DNA from: Parapedobacter sp037190485
Lineage (GTDB): Bacteria; Bacteroidota; Bacteroidia; Sphingobacteriales; Sphingobacteriaceae
Direction of reading: 5' to 3'
Assembly: GCA_037190485.1 (NCBI GenBank)
Contig: JBBCJB010000005.1
Coordinates: forward strand, 1 to 64,000
Length of the DNA: 64,000 nt
Shown here in pieces: positions 28,890-38,390 of the stretch (its first letter is position 1; each line of letters starts with the position of its first letter). Both the position numbers and the translations under genes were made by a program. Below the pieces are notes generated by a model. The model made no database searches, was not told the DNA's origin, and saw only the letters and a list, made by a program, of their open reading frames with translations.

Positions 28890-30128
28890 TCAATTGAGGT
28901 CAGAGTGGCTGGTTTTGACCAAAATGTCCTTGGCCATGACCATGGGTACCTTGATGTACTTCTTTTCCATGTAGTCCATCACTCGCTCCAGTACTTGCCT
29001 GGAGTTGGCATCTAAGGCGCCCACCTCGGTGGCAAATACCTCATTCAAGGCAAATGAGCGTATTTCCTTGACTTTTTCAGGCACTTCACGCATGGCCAAT
29101 TCAACCCGTCGCTGTTTCAGCAAGGGAAGGAACTCGCGGATGTTATCGGCGATGATCTGCTCGGCATGGGCCAATTCCTCGTAGCGCTCATCCAGGTTTT
29201 TCGATGCGATTGCCTGTAGGCTGCTCACTTCGATGTAGTGTACGGGATGCCGTTGTATCACGTCCGGGTGGACATCATTCGGTATGGCGAGATCCACGAT
29301 GACCTTCCTGTCGGTTTCGCCGTTAAGCAACGATTCATACAGCGGCGTATCGACAATGGCCTCTGGCGCTCCTGTACAGGTAATGAGGATATCGAACCCA
29401 CCTTTGTAATGCTGTAGTTCACTCAATGGAAACGCCTGGCCGTTCAACTCGGTGCTCAACGCCTGCGCCTTGGCCAACGTGCGGTTGAATACGACGAAAT
29501 TCGAAAAACAATGTTTCTGTAGGTACTTGGCGATATTTTGATTGGTTTCGCCTGCGCCGATGATGAGGATGCGGGGATGCTCGAGTTTGATTTCCCGTAG
29601 TTTTCGATAAGCCAGCGAGACAACGGAAACCGGATTGCGGGCTATGCGGGTGTGCGTATAGACTTCTTTGGCGGTCTTGACCAAACGATCCATGACCAAA
29701 CGCATGAAATCACCGGTAAAGCCGCTCTGCCTGCAGCGTTCATAGGCTTTCCGTACTTGCGCCAGGATTTCCTTCTCGCCCACGACGAGGCTTTCCAGCG
29801 AACATGACATGCGCAACAAGTGTTGCAGCGCATCGATGCCTTCATAGGTGTTGACTTGGCCCAAAAAGCACTCCAGCCGCTCCGAAGGAACGCAGAAATT
29901 CAACTTGTGCATGAATTCCTTGATGAATTCCGGTTTCAATTCATGCGCACCGTAGAACACGAACTCCACCCGGTTGCAGGTACCCACATAGAAAATCTCA
30001 GGGATGTCAAAGCTGTTTTTCAGATTGATCAGGCGGCTTTCCAGTTCTTCATTACAAATCACCAGATTGCCCAAATCTTTCAAATCCACATGCTTGTGGG
30101 TGAATGCTATGACTTTGAGATTCTTCAA
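28890..30128 (-). CDS. hemA: Glutamyl-tRNA reductase (TTG start)
   Basis: 412 aa from the TTG that gives (M)KNLKVIAFTHKHV. The catalytic Cys51 is in YVGTCNRVEF, the NADPH motif is IIGAGETNQNIAKYL, and a C-terminal dimerisation helix is present. It reduces glutamyl-tRNA to glutamate 1-semialdehyde, the first and usually regulated step of C5 haem synthesis. An in-frame ATG at 30173 exists, but the TACTTTTG promoter box at 30160-30167 lies downstream of it, so the TTG with its AGGACA-like upstream sequence is preferred. Confidence 0.94.
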   Translation of the reverse strand: MKNLKVIAFTHKHVDLKDLGNLVICNEELESRLINLKNSFDIPEIFYVGTCNRVEFVFYGAHELKPEFIKEFMHKLNFCVPSERLECFLGQVNTYEGIDALQHLLRMSCSLESLVVGEKEILAQVRKAYERCRQSGFTGDFMRLVMDRLVKTAKEVYTHTRIARNPVSVVSLAYRKLREIKLEHPRILIIGAGETNQNIAKYLQKHCFSNFVVFNRTLAKAQALSTELNGQAFPLSELQHYKGGFDILITCTGAPEAIVDTPLYESLLNGETDRKVIVDLAIPNDVHPDVIQRHPVHYIEVSSLQAIASKNLDERYEELAHAEQIIADNIREFLPLLKQRRVELAMREVPEKVKEIRSFALNEVFATEVGALDANSRQVLERVMDYMEKKYIKVPMVMAKDILVKTSHSDLN

Positions 30129-30159
30129 GGTTGTCCTATTGCTCGCTAAATTTCGGTAA

Positions 30160-30167
30160 CAAAAGTA
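30160..30167 (-). promoter_or_regulatory. -7 box of the hemA promoter (TACTTTTG)
   Basis: A perfect TAnnTTTG match, 31 nt upstream of the TTG start of hemA. It overlaps codons 3-5 of the longer reading from 30173 and so decides against that start. No clear -33 box was found. Confidence 0.55.
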
Positions 30168-30285
30168 CAACATCTCTTACCTGTCCTCTGTCAGAAACGT
30201 GTCAAACACAGATATTTAGAATGGTTATAAATTAGAGCGCCAAAAGGTTTTCTTTCTTATCTTTCAGCCGTAAAAAAGCAAGAAG

Positions 30286-31377
30286 ATGAAGATTGTTTAT
30301 CGACTATTGGCGTACTGCCTAACGTGCATCGCCTTGGAAAGCGCGTTTTCGCAAGACGGGCAGACCGCCTTTCGTTACCTGCCTGCCCAACAGCTTACCC
30401 TAGTCGGTAAGCCGCTGCCCGCTGGCCCGTTTTTCCATCGGGTGGATACAACCGCTTTTCCGGAGATACCGCAGGCCGTCAAGCAGCTCCTGACGCACTC
30501 GGCGGGGCTGGCGGTCAGTTTCAGTACCAACACCACGCGGCTAGCGGTGAAATGGTGCACGGGTCCGCGAAAGCCGGGCAATAACCTCACGGCAATTGCC
30601 CATGAAGGGCTGGACTTGTACATCAAGCGCGATGGCCGGTGGCAGTATGCAGGCGTGGCCCGGCCGGAAACCCACGAATGCAACGAATACGTGATGGTGA
30701 AAAACATGGCTGATGGCGATAAGGAATGCCTGTTGTATTTACCGCTTTATGACGAGACGTTGTCTTTGGAGGTGGGGGTCGAAGCGGGGGCTTCGCTCGC
30801 CGCGGCCACTAATCCGTTCCATAAAAATGTGCTGGTCTACGGTTCGAGTATCGTGCACGGCGCATCGGCCAGCCGACCGGGAATGGCTTATCCTGCTCGA
30901 ATGGCACGCGAGACCGGTTTGAACGTGATCAACTTTGGGGTAAGCGGCAATGCCCGTATGGAGGCCGAGGTAGCCGATATGATCGCCGCCATGCAAATGG
31001 ATGCGTTCATCCTGGATTGTGTCCCGAATTCATCGCCCGAACAGGTGACCGAGCGAACCGCCAACTTGGTGAAGACCATTCGCGAGAAGCATCCGGGCGT
31101 GCCCATCATCGCTATACAAGGTATCATCCGAGAAAACGCCAACTTCGATCGATCCATCGCAGACAAGGTCAACCTCCAGAATGGTAATTTCCTCCATGAA
31201 ATAACGCAGCTGCGACAATCGGACGACCACCTGTACCTGATCACGGCCGAAGGACTGTTGGGATACGACAATGAAGGTACCACGGATGGCACGCATCCCA
31301 ATGATCTCGGGTTTGACCGGATGCTCCAGAAAATCAGGCCTGCCGTCGTGGAAATCCTGGCTAAATACGGGTATTGA
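30286..31377 (+). CDS. Secreted SGNH/GDSL hydrolase with N-terminal GxDLY domain
   Basis: 363 aa with a signal peptide (about 1-23, SAFSQ). Residues 40-180 form the beta-rich N-terminal domain with the GLDLYIK signature (GxDLY). The SGNH domain follows: nucleophile Ser in YGSSIVHGA (about residue 187), the Gly block VINFGVSGNARM, the Asn block DCVPNSSP, and the Asp-x-x-His pair in DGTHPNDLGF. The family removes acetyl or other acyl groups from carbohydrates. An upstream TATCTTTC box (30258-30265) has one mismatch to the -7 consensus. Confidence 0.88.
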   Translation: MKIVYRLLAYCLTCIALESAFSQDGQTAFRYLPAQQLTLVGKPLPAGPFFHRVDTTAFPEIPQAVKQLLTHSAGLAVSFSTNTTRLAVKWCTGPRKPGNNLTAIAHEGLDLYIKRDGRWQYAGVARPETHECNEYVMVKNMADGDKECLLYLPLYDETLSLEVGVEAGASLAAATNPFHKNVLVYGSSIVHGASASRPGMAYPARMARETGLNVINFGVSGNARMEAEVADMIAAMQMDAFILDCVPNSSPEQVTERTANLVKTIREKHPGVPIIAIQGIIRENANFDRSIADKVNLQNGNFLHEITQLRQSDDHLYLITAEGLLGYDNEGTTDGTHPNDLGFDRMLQKIRPAVVEILAKYGY

Positions 31378-31446
31378 ACAATGCGGGCCGGGAGCCCACT
31401 GTAGCCCCTCGGCGTAACAAATGAAGCGTCCAGTTGTCTAACCAGC

Positions 31447-33717
31447 ATGATGACACACATGAAATTTTCGGCATTATTGCTATTTTGCGCCATGACCACG
31501 ACGCAAGCCCAGATCGCAGGAGATTGGAAAGGTAAACTCGATGTCCCAGGTGCTTCCCTGGACTTGATTTTCCATTTTACGGAGACCGAAGGTACCTACA
31601 GCGGCACGTTTGACAGCCCGGCACAGGGCGCTACCGGGATTCCGCTTTCTGAGGTAACCTTTGTATCGGATACCCTCAAATTCGCGATGGCCCAAGCCGG
31701 CTTTTCGTATGCGGGCGTCTTGGCGGGCAACACGTTGACCGGCACATTCAAGCAGTCAGGCATGGAATTCCCGTTGGTGCTGGAGCGGACCGTCGTGACC
31801 AAGCCCGGCGATACCACGCTTGTATCGTCGCGGGCCGACCTGGACGCGCTCATTGCGTTGGATAAAGGCGATTTCGCCTACCGGGTCGCCGATTACTTCC
31901 AACGGCCCAAATCGTCCAGCTTCCAGCTGTCGCCCAATGGAAAGTACCTTTCGTATCGCGAAAAGGACGACAACAACAAACGCCACGTATTCGTCAAAGA
32001 AATTGCCACCGGAAAGGTCATCATGGCCATCGAGGAGAAAGAGGAGCTTATCCGCGGGTATGGCTGGGTGAATGACGGTCGGTTGCTCTACGTGATGGAC
32101 GAGGGCGGCAATGAAAATTACCACATCTTCGCCGTGAACATCGACGGTTCTGACAACAAAGACCTTACGCCGTATGACAATGTACAGGCATCGATCCTGA
32201 ATTCGCTCAAGGAGCAACCGGATTACATCATCGTTTCGCTCAATAAAGACAATCCGCAGGTATTCGAACCCTATAAGGTGCACGTCGTCACCGGTGAAAC
32301 CGTCAAATTGTTCACCAATGACGACCCGTCCAACCCGATCACGGGTTACGATTTTGACAAGGACGGCAACCTGAAGGGGTATTCGAAGATGCAGAACGGC
32401 ATCAATGCCCAATATTTCTATAAAACCGCGGGTTCGGAGACCTTCGAGCTGCACGGCACCGCGGCGTGGTACGACACCTTTGGCGTCTTGGCATTCAATT
32501 ACGCATCGGCCAATCCCGACGACGCCTACGTCTTGACCAACCTGGACGCCGACAAGGCGCGCATCGTGCTGTACGATTTCAAGGATAAGAAAATCGTCGA
32601 GGAAATCTATGCCAACCCGCAATTCGATGCGTCCATCATCGGCATCTCGCGCAAGCGCAACTGGGAAATCGACTACCTGGGCTACGAAGGCGAAAAGGTG
32701 GTCATCGAGCCGGTGAGCGAAACGTTCAAGACCATCATCGGCAACCTGGAACGGCAATTCCCGGGGTATGAGTACTCGATTGCGGGCAAGACCGACGAGG
32801 AAGACCAATACCTGGTGGTCGTGCAAAGCGATAAGCTGTATGGCCGGTACTATAACTACGACAGCAAGACGGGCGAAACGACGTTGCTTTATGACCTGAT
32901 GCCGCAATTGAAGGAAGCCGACATGGCCGAAATGCGGCCTATCTCGTTCAAGAGCCGAGATGGCTTGACCATCCATGGTTACATCACCTTGCCGAAGGCA
33001 GCGCTTGAAGGCAAGCCCGTGCCGCTGGTGGTCAACCCGCACGGGGGGCCACAAGGGGTGCGGGATAGCTGGGGTTTCAACCCCGAGTCGCAATTGTTTG
33101 CCAGCCGGGGATACGCTACGCTCCAGGTAAATTTCCGGATTTCGGGCGGCTACGGCAAGGAGTTCCTGAAAGCGGGCTTCAAGCAAGTGGGCCGCAAAGC
33201 GATGGACGACGTGGAAGACGGTGTGCGCTACGCGATCGAACAGGGCTGGGTCGATTCCGACCGCATCGCCATCTATGGGGGCAGTCACGGTGGGTATGCC
33301 ACGTTGATGGGCTTGGTGAAAACGCCCGACCTGTATGCCTGCGGCGTAGACTACGTAGGTGTATCCAACATCTTCACCTTTTTCGACTCGTTCCCCGAGT
33401 ACTGGAAACCTTACAAAGAGATGATGAAGGAGATTTGGTATGACCTGGACAACCCGGAAGAAGCCGCTATTGCCAAAGCGGTCTCTCCCGTCTTCCAATT
33501 GGATAAGATCAAAAAGCCACTATTCGTCGTGCAAGGCGCCAATGACCCCCGCGTAAACATCAATGAATCGGATCAAATCGTCAAGGCGCTACGGGCCAAC
33601 GGTTTCGATGTGCCTTACATGGTGAAATACGACGAGGGGCACGGATTTGCGAAAGAAGAGAACAGCATTGATTTCTACCGCGCCATGATGGGGTTCCTGA
33701 GCAAGTACCTGCATTAG
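31447..33717 (+). CDS. Secreted S9 family peptidase with N-terminal beta domain
   Basis: 756 aa. The signal peptide ends near TTTQAQ. Residues about 25-120 (IAGDWKGKLDVPG...) form a small lipocalin-like beta domain found before Bacteroidota hydrolases. A propeller region (about 140-480) and an alpha/beta-hydrolase domain follow, with Ser613 (GGSHGG), Asp700 (GANDPR) and His732 (DEGHGF). It resembles dipeptidyl- or acylaminoacyl-peptidases. It is 69 nt after the esterase gene; cotranscription is possible. Specificity cannot be told from sequence. Confidence 0.9.
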   Translation: MMTHMKFSALLLFCAMTTTQAQIAGDWKGKLDVPGASLDLIFHFTETEGTYSGTFDSPAQGATGIPLSEVTFVSDTLKFAMAQAGFSYAGVLAGNTLTGTFKQSGMEFPLVLERTVVTKPGDTTLVSSRADLDALIALDKGDFAYRVADYFQRPKSSSFQLSPNGKYLSYREKDDNNKRHVFVKEIATGKVIMAIEEKEELIRGYGWVNDGRLLYVMDEGGNENYHIFAVNIDGSDNKDLTPYDNVQASILNSLKEQPDYIIVSLNKDNPQVFEPYKVHVVTGETVKLFTNDDPSNPITGYDFDKDGNLKGYSKMQNGINAQYFYKTAGSETFELHGTAAWYDTFGVLAFNYASANPDDAYVLTNLDADKARIVLYDFKDKKIVEEIYANPQFDASIIGISRKRNWEIDYLGYEGEKVVIEPVSETFKTIIGNLERQFPGYEYSIAGKTDEEDQYLVVVQSDKLYGRYYNYDSKTGETTLLYDLMPQLKEADMAEMRPISFKSRDGLTIHGYITLPKAALEGKPVPLVVNPHGGPQGVRDSWGFNPESQLFASRGYATLQVNFRISGGYGKEFLKAGFKQVGRKAMDDVEDGVRYAIEQGWVDSDRIAIYGGSHGGYATLMGLVKTPDLYACGVDYVGVSNIFTFFDSFPEYWKPYKEMMKEIWYDLDNPEEAAIAKAVSPVFQLDKIKKPLFVVQGANDPRVNINESDQIVKALRANGFDVPYMVKYDEGHGFAKEENSIDFYRAMMGFLSKYLH

Positions 33718-33721
33718 CCGT

Positions 33722-35236
33722 TTACATACGCATCACCTGCCCACCGATTTGCGTAACCATATTGCCCGTCTTAAACTGGGCAGCGGTCGATCCGCGTGCA
33801 TAGGTGCCTTTCGTATACAGCCCGTTGGCCTGCGTACCATTGGTGACCGAACCACCGGTGTAGATATGATACGTGGTGTTGGCCTGAAGTTTTGAACTGG
33901 CAAACAGAAGCGTGTTGAAACCGATGGGCGTTTGGAAGGTGAGCACCTCTTTGCCCGCTGCATCTTCAATATGGATCAATTGACTACCGCTTACGCCTCC
34001 GGCGATGAGCGAGTAGGTGGTGGATATGCTGGCGGTTGGTGTGCTGGTAGCCCTGCCCATCCCAATAACCAGTCCCCCGGTTATTTTAAAGTTATTGCCG
34101 TCGCAGTCCACACCGTCTTCGCGGCTCGATGCCGCAATGACAATACCTCCGGTAATCGTGAACGTTCCGTTGGAATCCATCGCGTCATTGGCGGATGCTT
34201 GGCAGTAGATATGGCCTCCATTGATGTAAATCGCGTTTCCGGCATTGATGGCATCGTCGGCCGTTTTGAGCACAAATGAACCATCGTTGATGGTCAGTGT
34301 ACTTTTGCTTTCAATTCCTTCGCCCTCCGTAGTGTTGATGACGAACGTCCCACCATTGATAACGACGTAAGGGTCGATGGACGTATCGCCGTCTTCGTAA
34401 GCGGCGGCAATGGCATCGTCAACCACATTGATGGTGAAATCCCCTTTGTTGATAATGATGTGCCCCTTTTCGGCTTCTATGCCATCGCTTTGGGCCCGAA
34501 GGTCAAACGTTCCTCCGTCGGCGATGAAGTAGTCGTTGCAATGGATCGCATCCTTTGCAGCCCCCGAAACGGTAATGGTGCCCGAGATAACCCGGATGTA
34601 GTCGTCGCTTACGATCGCATGGTTGTTGTTTCCCTGAACCGTGATCGATCCGCTACCACTGAAAATGAGCTGTCCTTCGGAAAAAAACGTGCCTTTTTGG
34701 TCCTCGCCATCGGGGGCAGTGGCGTAGGCCGTGCCATCGGTAAGGCTGTTGGTTCCCGACAGGACAACAAAGGCACGCTTGCCTGACTGGATGTTGATGG
34801 CTGGGCCGTCTGCACGCGTAAGCGATAGATCCGCAAGGGTCAACTTGAATTTCTTCTCACTGTAAAGTTTGAAGCTACCGTTTGGCGATGTTCCTGAAAG
34901 GATATACGCAACGCCTGTGGCGGTGGCATTGACGATGACCTGCCCACCATTGGTCGCTATCGAAACGCCATCTCCAACAGGATTGTCTACCTGTACCGTT
35001 GCGCCAAAGGTGATGGTAACGGTTTTGTCAAAGGTGGAGTTTTCCAACAGGTCTTCAGCGTCTTCCCCGGTGTCGAACATCCCCTCCGGCGTACCCGACG
35101 AATAGGCGGTTTCGTCTATTGTCACGGTTCCGCCCGTGGGTGCGTCGATCGCGTCGTCACCGTCATCGTTTTTCGAGCAGCCAACCGCCAAAGCCAGCAC
35201 CAACGTCCACTTCACTAATTTGCTAATGTTATTCAT
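33722..35236 (-). CDS. Carbohydrate-binding lipoprotein (Cthe_2159/DUF4353-like beta-helix)
   Basis: 504 aa. The lipobox ends at Cys20 (LALAVGC). The mature region repeats motifs such as ITVSGAAKDAIHCND, GTFDLRAQSDGIEAEKG and GSFVLKTADDAINAGN, a right-handed beta-helix pattern typical of the polygalacturonate-binding Cthe_2159 family. Those proteins bind pectin-like polymers with calcium held by Asp residues; many DAI/DGI Asp-containing turns are seen here. The C-terminal 100 residues form a separate beta domain. It is convergent with the S9 peptidase, 4 nt from its stop. Confidence 0.85.
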   Translation of the reverse strand: MNNISKLVKWTLVLALAVGCSKNDDGDDAIDAPTGGTVTIDETAYSSGTPEGMFDTGEDAEDLLENSTFDKTVTITFGATVQVDNPVGDGVSIATNGGQVIVNATATGVAYILSGTSPNGSFKLYSEKKFKLTLADLSLTRADGPAINIQSGKRAFVVLSGTNSLTDGTAYATAPDGEDQKGTFFSEGQLIFSGSGSITVQGNNNHAIVSDDYIRVISGTITVSGAAKDAIHCNDYFIADGGTFDLRAQSDGIEAEKGHIIINKGDFTINVVDDAIAAAYEDGDTSIDPYVVINGGTFVINTTEGEGIESKSTLTINDGSFVLKTADDAINAGNAIYINGGHIYCQASANDAMDSNGTFTITGGIVIAASSREDGVDCDGNNFKITGGLVIGMGRATSTPTASISTTYSLIAGGVSGSQLIHIEDAAGKEVLTFQTPIGFNTLLFASSKLQANTTYHIYTGGSVTNGTQANGLYTKGTYARGSTAAQFKTGNMVTQIGGQVMRM

Positions 35237-35379
35237 TTTTTTGTCTGGTTAATCAATTGTCCATCCAATTGCCAATCAAAGATCCCGAATACCTTGGTAA
35301 GCCGCAAGGCGCTTAACAACATTTAACCAATTTTTACACTGGTTAACATTACGGAGGTTTTTTCTCCATGCATCGAGGG

Positions 35380-35411
35380 TTTGCATTTCGCGGCAACTTT
35401 CGGTAAATTTG
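35380..35411 (+). promoter_or_regulatory. Promoter of cbpA-cbpM
   Basis: TTTG (35380-35383), 20 nt, then TAAATTTG (35404-35411): a perfect Bacteroidota promoter. It places the transcript start near 35415, supporting the ATG at 35430 as the start of cbpA. Confidence 0.75.
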
Positions 35412-35429
35412 GATCATGGTGAAAGAAGT

Positions 35430-36326
35430 ATGGCGTTTGTAGACTATTATAAGGTATTGGGCGTCGACAAGGACGCTTCGGTCGACGACATCAAGAAGGC
35501 GTACCGCAAATTGGCGCGGAAGTACCATCCCGACGTGAATCCGAATGATGAGGCGGCCAAACAACGCTTCCAGGAAATCAACGAAGCCAATGAGGTGTTG
35601 TCCGATGCCGAGAAGCGGAAGAAATACGATCAATACGGCGAACACTGGCAGCACGGCGAGCAGTTCGAAGAGGCGCGGCGGCAGCAAGGACGGGGGCGGC
35701 AACAACCCTCGGCAGGGGAGGAGCAGCACACCTATACCGGTAGTTTCGATGGTGGCGAATTTTCCGATTTCTTCGAATCATTGTTCGGTACGCGCGCCGG
35801 CGGCGGAAGGCGTACGGTTTATAAAGGCCAGGATTTCAACGCCGAGCTGGAGCTGACGCTTCGCGAGGCTTATCAAACCCATCAGCGGACGTTTACGGTG
35901 AATGGCAAGAACGTACGGATCACCATCCCGGCAGGTATCGCCGATGGGCAGACCATCAAGCTGGCCGGTTGGGGCGGTGCTGGGATGAACGGCGGGCCGA
36001 AGGGCGACCTGTTCATCAAATTCAACCTGCTGCCCGACGCGGTTTGGAGGCGGCAGGGCAACGACCTGCACGGGTCTATTGACGTAGACCTCTATACGGC
36101 CGTGTTGGGCGGTACGCTGACGGTAGACACCTTCGGTGGAACCGTCAAGGCGACCATCAAACCCGAAACCCAGAACGGCGCACGGATGCGGTTGAAGGGC
36201 AAGGGTTTCCCGATTTACAAGAAAGATGGGCAATTCGGCGACCTATACATCACCCTGAACGTCAAGCTCCCGACCAAACTGACGGGCAAACAGCGCGAAT
36301 TGTTCAAGCAATTGGCCGAATCATAA
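35430..36326 (+). CDS. cbpA: DnaJ-type co-chaperone CbpA
   Basis: 298 aa. The J domain (1-70) has the HPD motif at 33-35; a Gly/Gln/Arg-rich linker and two C-terminal substrate-binding beta domains follow (about 125-295), with no CxxCxGxG zinc fingers, so it is class II (CbpA) rather than DnaJ. It stimulates DnaK ATPase. The ATG after GAAAGAAGT is chosen; a TTG at 35409 overlaps the promoter. It forms a pair with the CbpM-like gene 10 nt downstream. Confidence 0.92.
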   Translation: MAFVDYYKVLGVDKDASVDDIKKAYRKLARKYHPDVNPNDEAAKQRFQEINEANEVLSDAEKRKKYDQYGEHWQHGEQFEEARRQQGRGRQQPSAGEEQHTYTGSFDGGEFSDFFESLFGTRAGGGRRTVYKGQDFNAELELTLREAYQTHQRTFTVNGKNVRITIPAGIADGQTIKLAGWGGAGMNGGPKGDLFIKFNLLPDAVWRRQGNDLHGSIDVDLYTAVLGGTLTVDTFGGTVKATIKPETQNGARMRLKGKGFPIYKKDGQFGDLYITLNVKLPTKLTGKQRELFKQLAES

Positions 36327-36336
36327 AGGAGGAACC

Positions 36337-36621
36337 ATGAAACAGGAATTGATTTCCGTGAGCGAGTACTGTACCATACACCGGATCGACGTTACGTTCG
36401 TGGAGATGTTGGCCGAAAGCGGCCTCGTCAAGCTCGTATCGGTGAGGCGCAAGCGTTATATCCCGCATGATGCCCTACGCACCATCGAGCGCATGGTGAA
36501 CTGGCACTATGAATTGGAAGTCAATGCGGAGGGGCTGGAAGTGGCAGATCTACTTTACCAACGGGTATTGGCCCTGCAGGAAGAGGTAGGGCGGCTGCGT
36601 GCAGCGTTGAAGCATACTTGA
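36337..36621 (+). CDS. cbpM: CbpM-like chaperone modulator
   Basis: 94 aa. A MerR-like winged-helix start (ISVSEYCTIHRIDVTFVEML) is followed by a C-terminal helix with heptads (LYQRVLALQEEVGRLRAAL). CbpM binds the CbpA J domain and inhibits its action on DnaK. The position directly after cbpA supports the call. Its AAAGGAGG upstream (36326-36333) is an unusually good ribosome-binding site for this phylum. Confidence 0.88.
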   Translation: MKQELISVSEYCTIHRIDVTFVEMLAESGLVKLVSVRRKRYIPHDALRTIERMVNWHYELEVNAEGLEVADLLYQRVLALQEEVGRLRAALKHT

Positions 36622-36654
36622 CGGCCGGTGGCGCACCCATGCGGTGTTCCTGTG

Positions 36655-38346
36655 TTAGGCCGTTATCCGTCCATCCGTAATGCAGCCCGCAGACGCGGGC
36701 GAGACGAGCTGCGCATATTTGTAGAGTACGCCCTGCGTGATTTTCGGGTCGGGTTTCTTCCACGCCGCGCGCCGTTGCTGCCATTCGGCATCGCTAAGTT
36801 CCGCATCGACGCGATTGTTGCGGATGTCGAGCGTCAGGGTGTCGCCATCCTGAAGCAGTGCGATGGGGCCACCGTCCACCGCCTCGGGCGCGATGTGTCC
36901 CACCACGAAACCATGCGTGCCGCCCGAAAAGCGGCCATCCGTGATCAGCGCGACTTCCTTGCCCAAGCCTGCGCCCATGATAGCCGCGGTGGCCTTGAGC
37001 ATTTCGGGCATGCCCGGTCCGCCTTTGGGCCCTACGTTGCGGATCACCACCACGTCGCCGCGGTCGATGCCTCCGCCTTTGATGGTGTCCACGGCATCGT
37101 CCTCGCTTTCGAAGACCCGCGCCTTGCCCTTGAAGAAGTCGCCTTCCTTGCCGGTGATTTTGGCTACCGATCCCGCCGGCGCGATATTGCCGTACAGGAT
37201 TTGCAGGTGCGCCGTGGCTTTGAGGGGCTTGTCAAGTGGGGTTAAGAGACTAAGCGCGTTGTCCCATGGGGGCGTCGCTTCCAGGTTCTCGCGGAGCGTC
37301 TTTCCCGTTACCGTGAGGCAGTCGCCGTCCAATAGCCCGCCATCTAGCAGGATTTTCAGGATGGCCGGCGTGCCGCCGCTGTCGTGCACGTCTTCCATCA
37401 GGTATTTGCCACTGGGTTTCAAGTCGGCGATGAGCGGGGTATGGTCGCTGATGTATTGGAAGTCGTCCAGCGTCAGTTGGAGGCCGAAGGCTTGGGCAAT
37501 CGCCAGGTAGTGCAACACCGCGTTGGTCGATCCACCCAATGCCATCACCACCACCAGTGCGTTTTCCAACGAGCGGCGGGTTACGATATCGCGGGGCTTG
37601 AGGTCTAGCCGGAGCAGGTTTTTAATGGCCGCCGCTGCCGCGATGCATTCCTGTTTTTTCTCCTCGCTCGTGGCCGGGTTGGATGAACTGTAGGGCAACG
37701 ACAAGCCCAGTGCTTCGATAGACGAAGACATCGTATTGGCCGTATACATGCCACCGCAGGCACCTGCACCGGGGCAGGCACTGCGGATGATCTGGTTGAG
37801 CTCGTCCTGATCGATGTGGCCGGCCACTTTGGCACCATAGGCCTCGAAGGTAGACAGCACATTGATTTTTTTGCCGTTGTGCCGTCCGGAGTGGATGCTG
37901 CCACCATAGACCATCAAGGCCGGCCGGTTGAGCCGCCCCATGGCGATCGCTGCGCCGGGCATGTTCTTGTCGCAGCCCATGATGGTCACCAACCCGTCGT
38001 ACCACTGCCCGCCCATCACCGTTTCGATGCAGTCGGCGATGAGGTCGCGCGAAGGGAGCGAAAAATTCATCCCGAACGTACCCATGCTGATGGCATCGCT
38101 CACGCCGATGGTATTGAAGGTCATGCCATTCAGGTCTATGGCGCTCAATTCGTCCGTCACGATCGCGGCCAGGTCGTTGAGGTGCATATTGCACGGGTTG
38201 CCCGAAAAGCCCGCGCTGGCTACCCCGACTTGGGGTAGCTTGATGGTGCGTTCGTCCAACCCAGTAGCGTGTAGCATGGCCCGAGAACCGGGCTGGTCGT
38301 CGTTTTCAGTGAGTTTTCGGCTATATTTATTCAGTATCGTATCCAT
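36655..38346 (-). CDS. ilvD: Dihydroxy-acid dehydratase
   Basis: 563 aa, full length. Iron-sulfur ligands are in GCDKNMPG and in CPGAGACGGMYTANTM; the substrate region has GGSTNAVLH and the C-terminal GRFSGGTHGFVVGH. It dehydrates dihydroxy acids in valine, leucine and isoleucine synthesis. It stands alone here: ilvB, ilvN and ilvC are not in the window, although Bacteroidota often group them. It is convergent with cbpM. Confidence 0.97.
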   Translation of the reverse strand: MDTILNKYSRKLTENDDQPGSRAMLHATGLDERTIKLPQVGVASAGFSGNPCNMHLNDLAAIVTDELSAIDLNGMTFNTIGVSDAISMGTFGMNFSLPSRDLIADCIETVMGGQWYDGLVTIMGCDKNMPGAAIAMGRLNRPALMVYGGSIHSGRHNGKKINVLSTFEAYGAKVAGHIDQDELNQIIRSACPGAGACGGMYTANTMSSSIEALGLSLPYSSSNPATSEEKKQECIAAAAAIKNLLRLDLKPRDIVTRRSLENALVVVMALGGSTNAVLHYLAIAQAFGLQLTLDDFQYISDHTPLIADLKPSGKYLMEDVHDSGGTPAILKILLDGGLLDGDCLTVTGKTLRENLEATPPWDNALSLLTPLDKPLKATAHLQILYGNIAPAGSVAKITGKEGDFFKGKARVFESEDDAVDTIKGGGIDRGDVVVIRNVGPKGGPGMPEMLKATAAIMGAGLGKEVALITDGRFSGGTHGFVVGHIAPEAVDGGPIALLQDGDTLTLDIRNNRVDAELSDAEWQQRRAAWKKPDPKITQGVLYKYAQLVSPASAGCITDGRITA

Positions 38347-38390
38347 GGATTATCATCACTTATAGGTGTCTTTTGCATTTTCGATAAAGA

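Noticed and set aside
31756..33498. 580-codon open frame on the minus strand
   Set aside because: It is antisense to the S9 peptidase with intact Ser, Asp and His motifs and shows no domain of its own.
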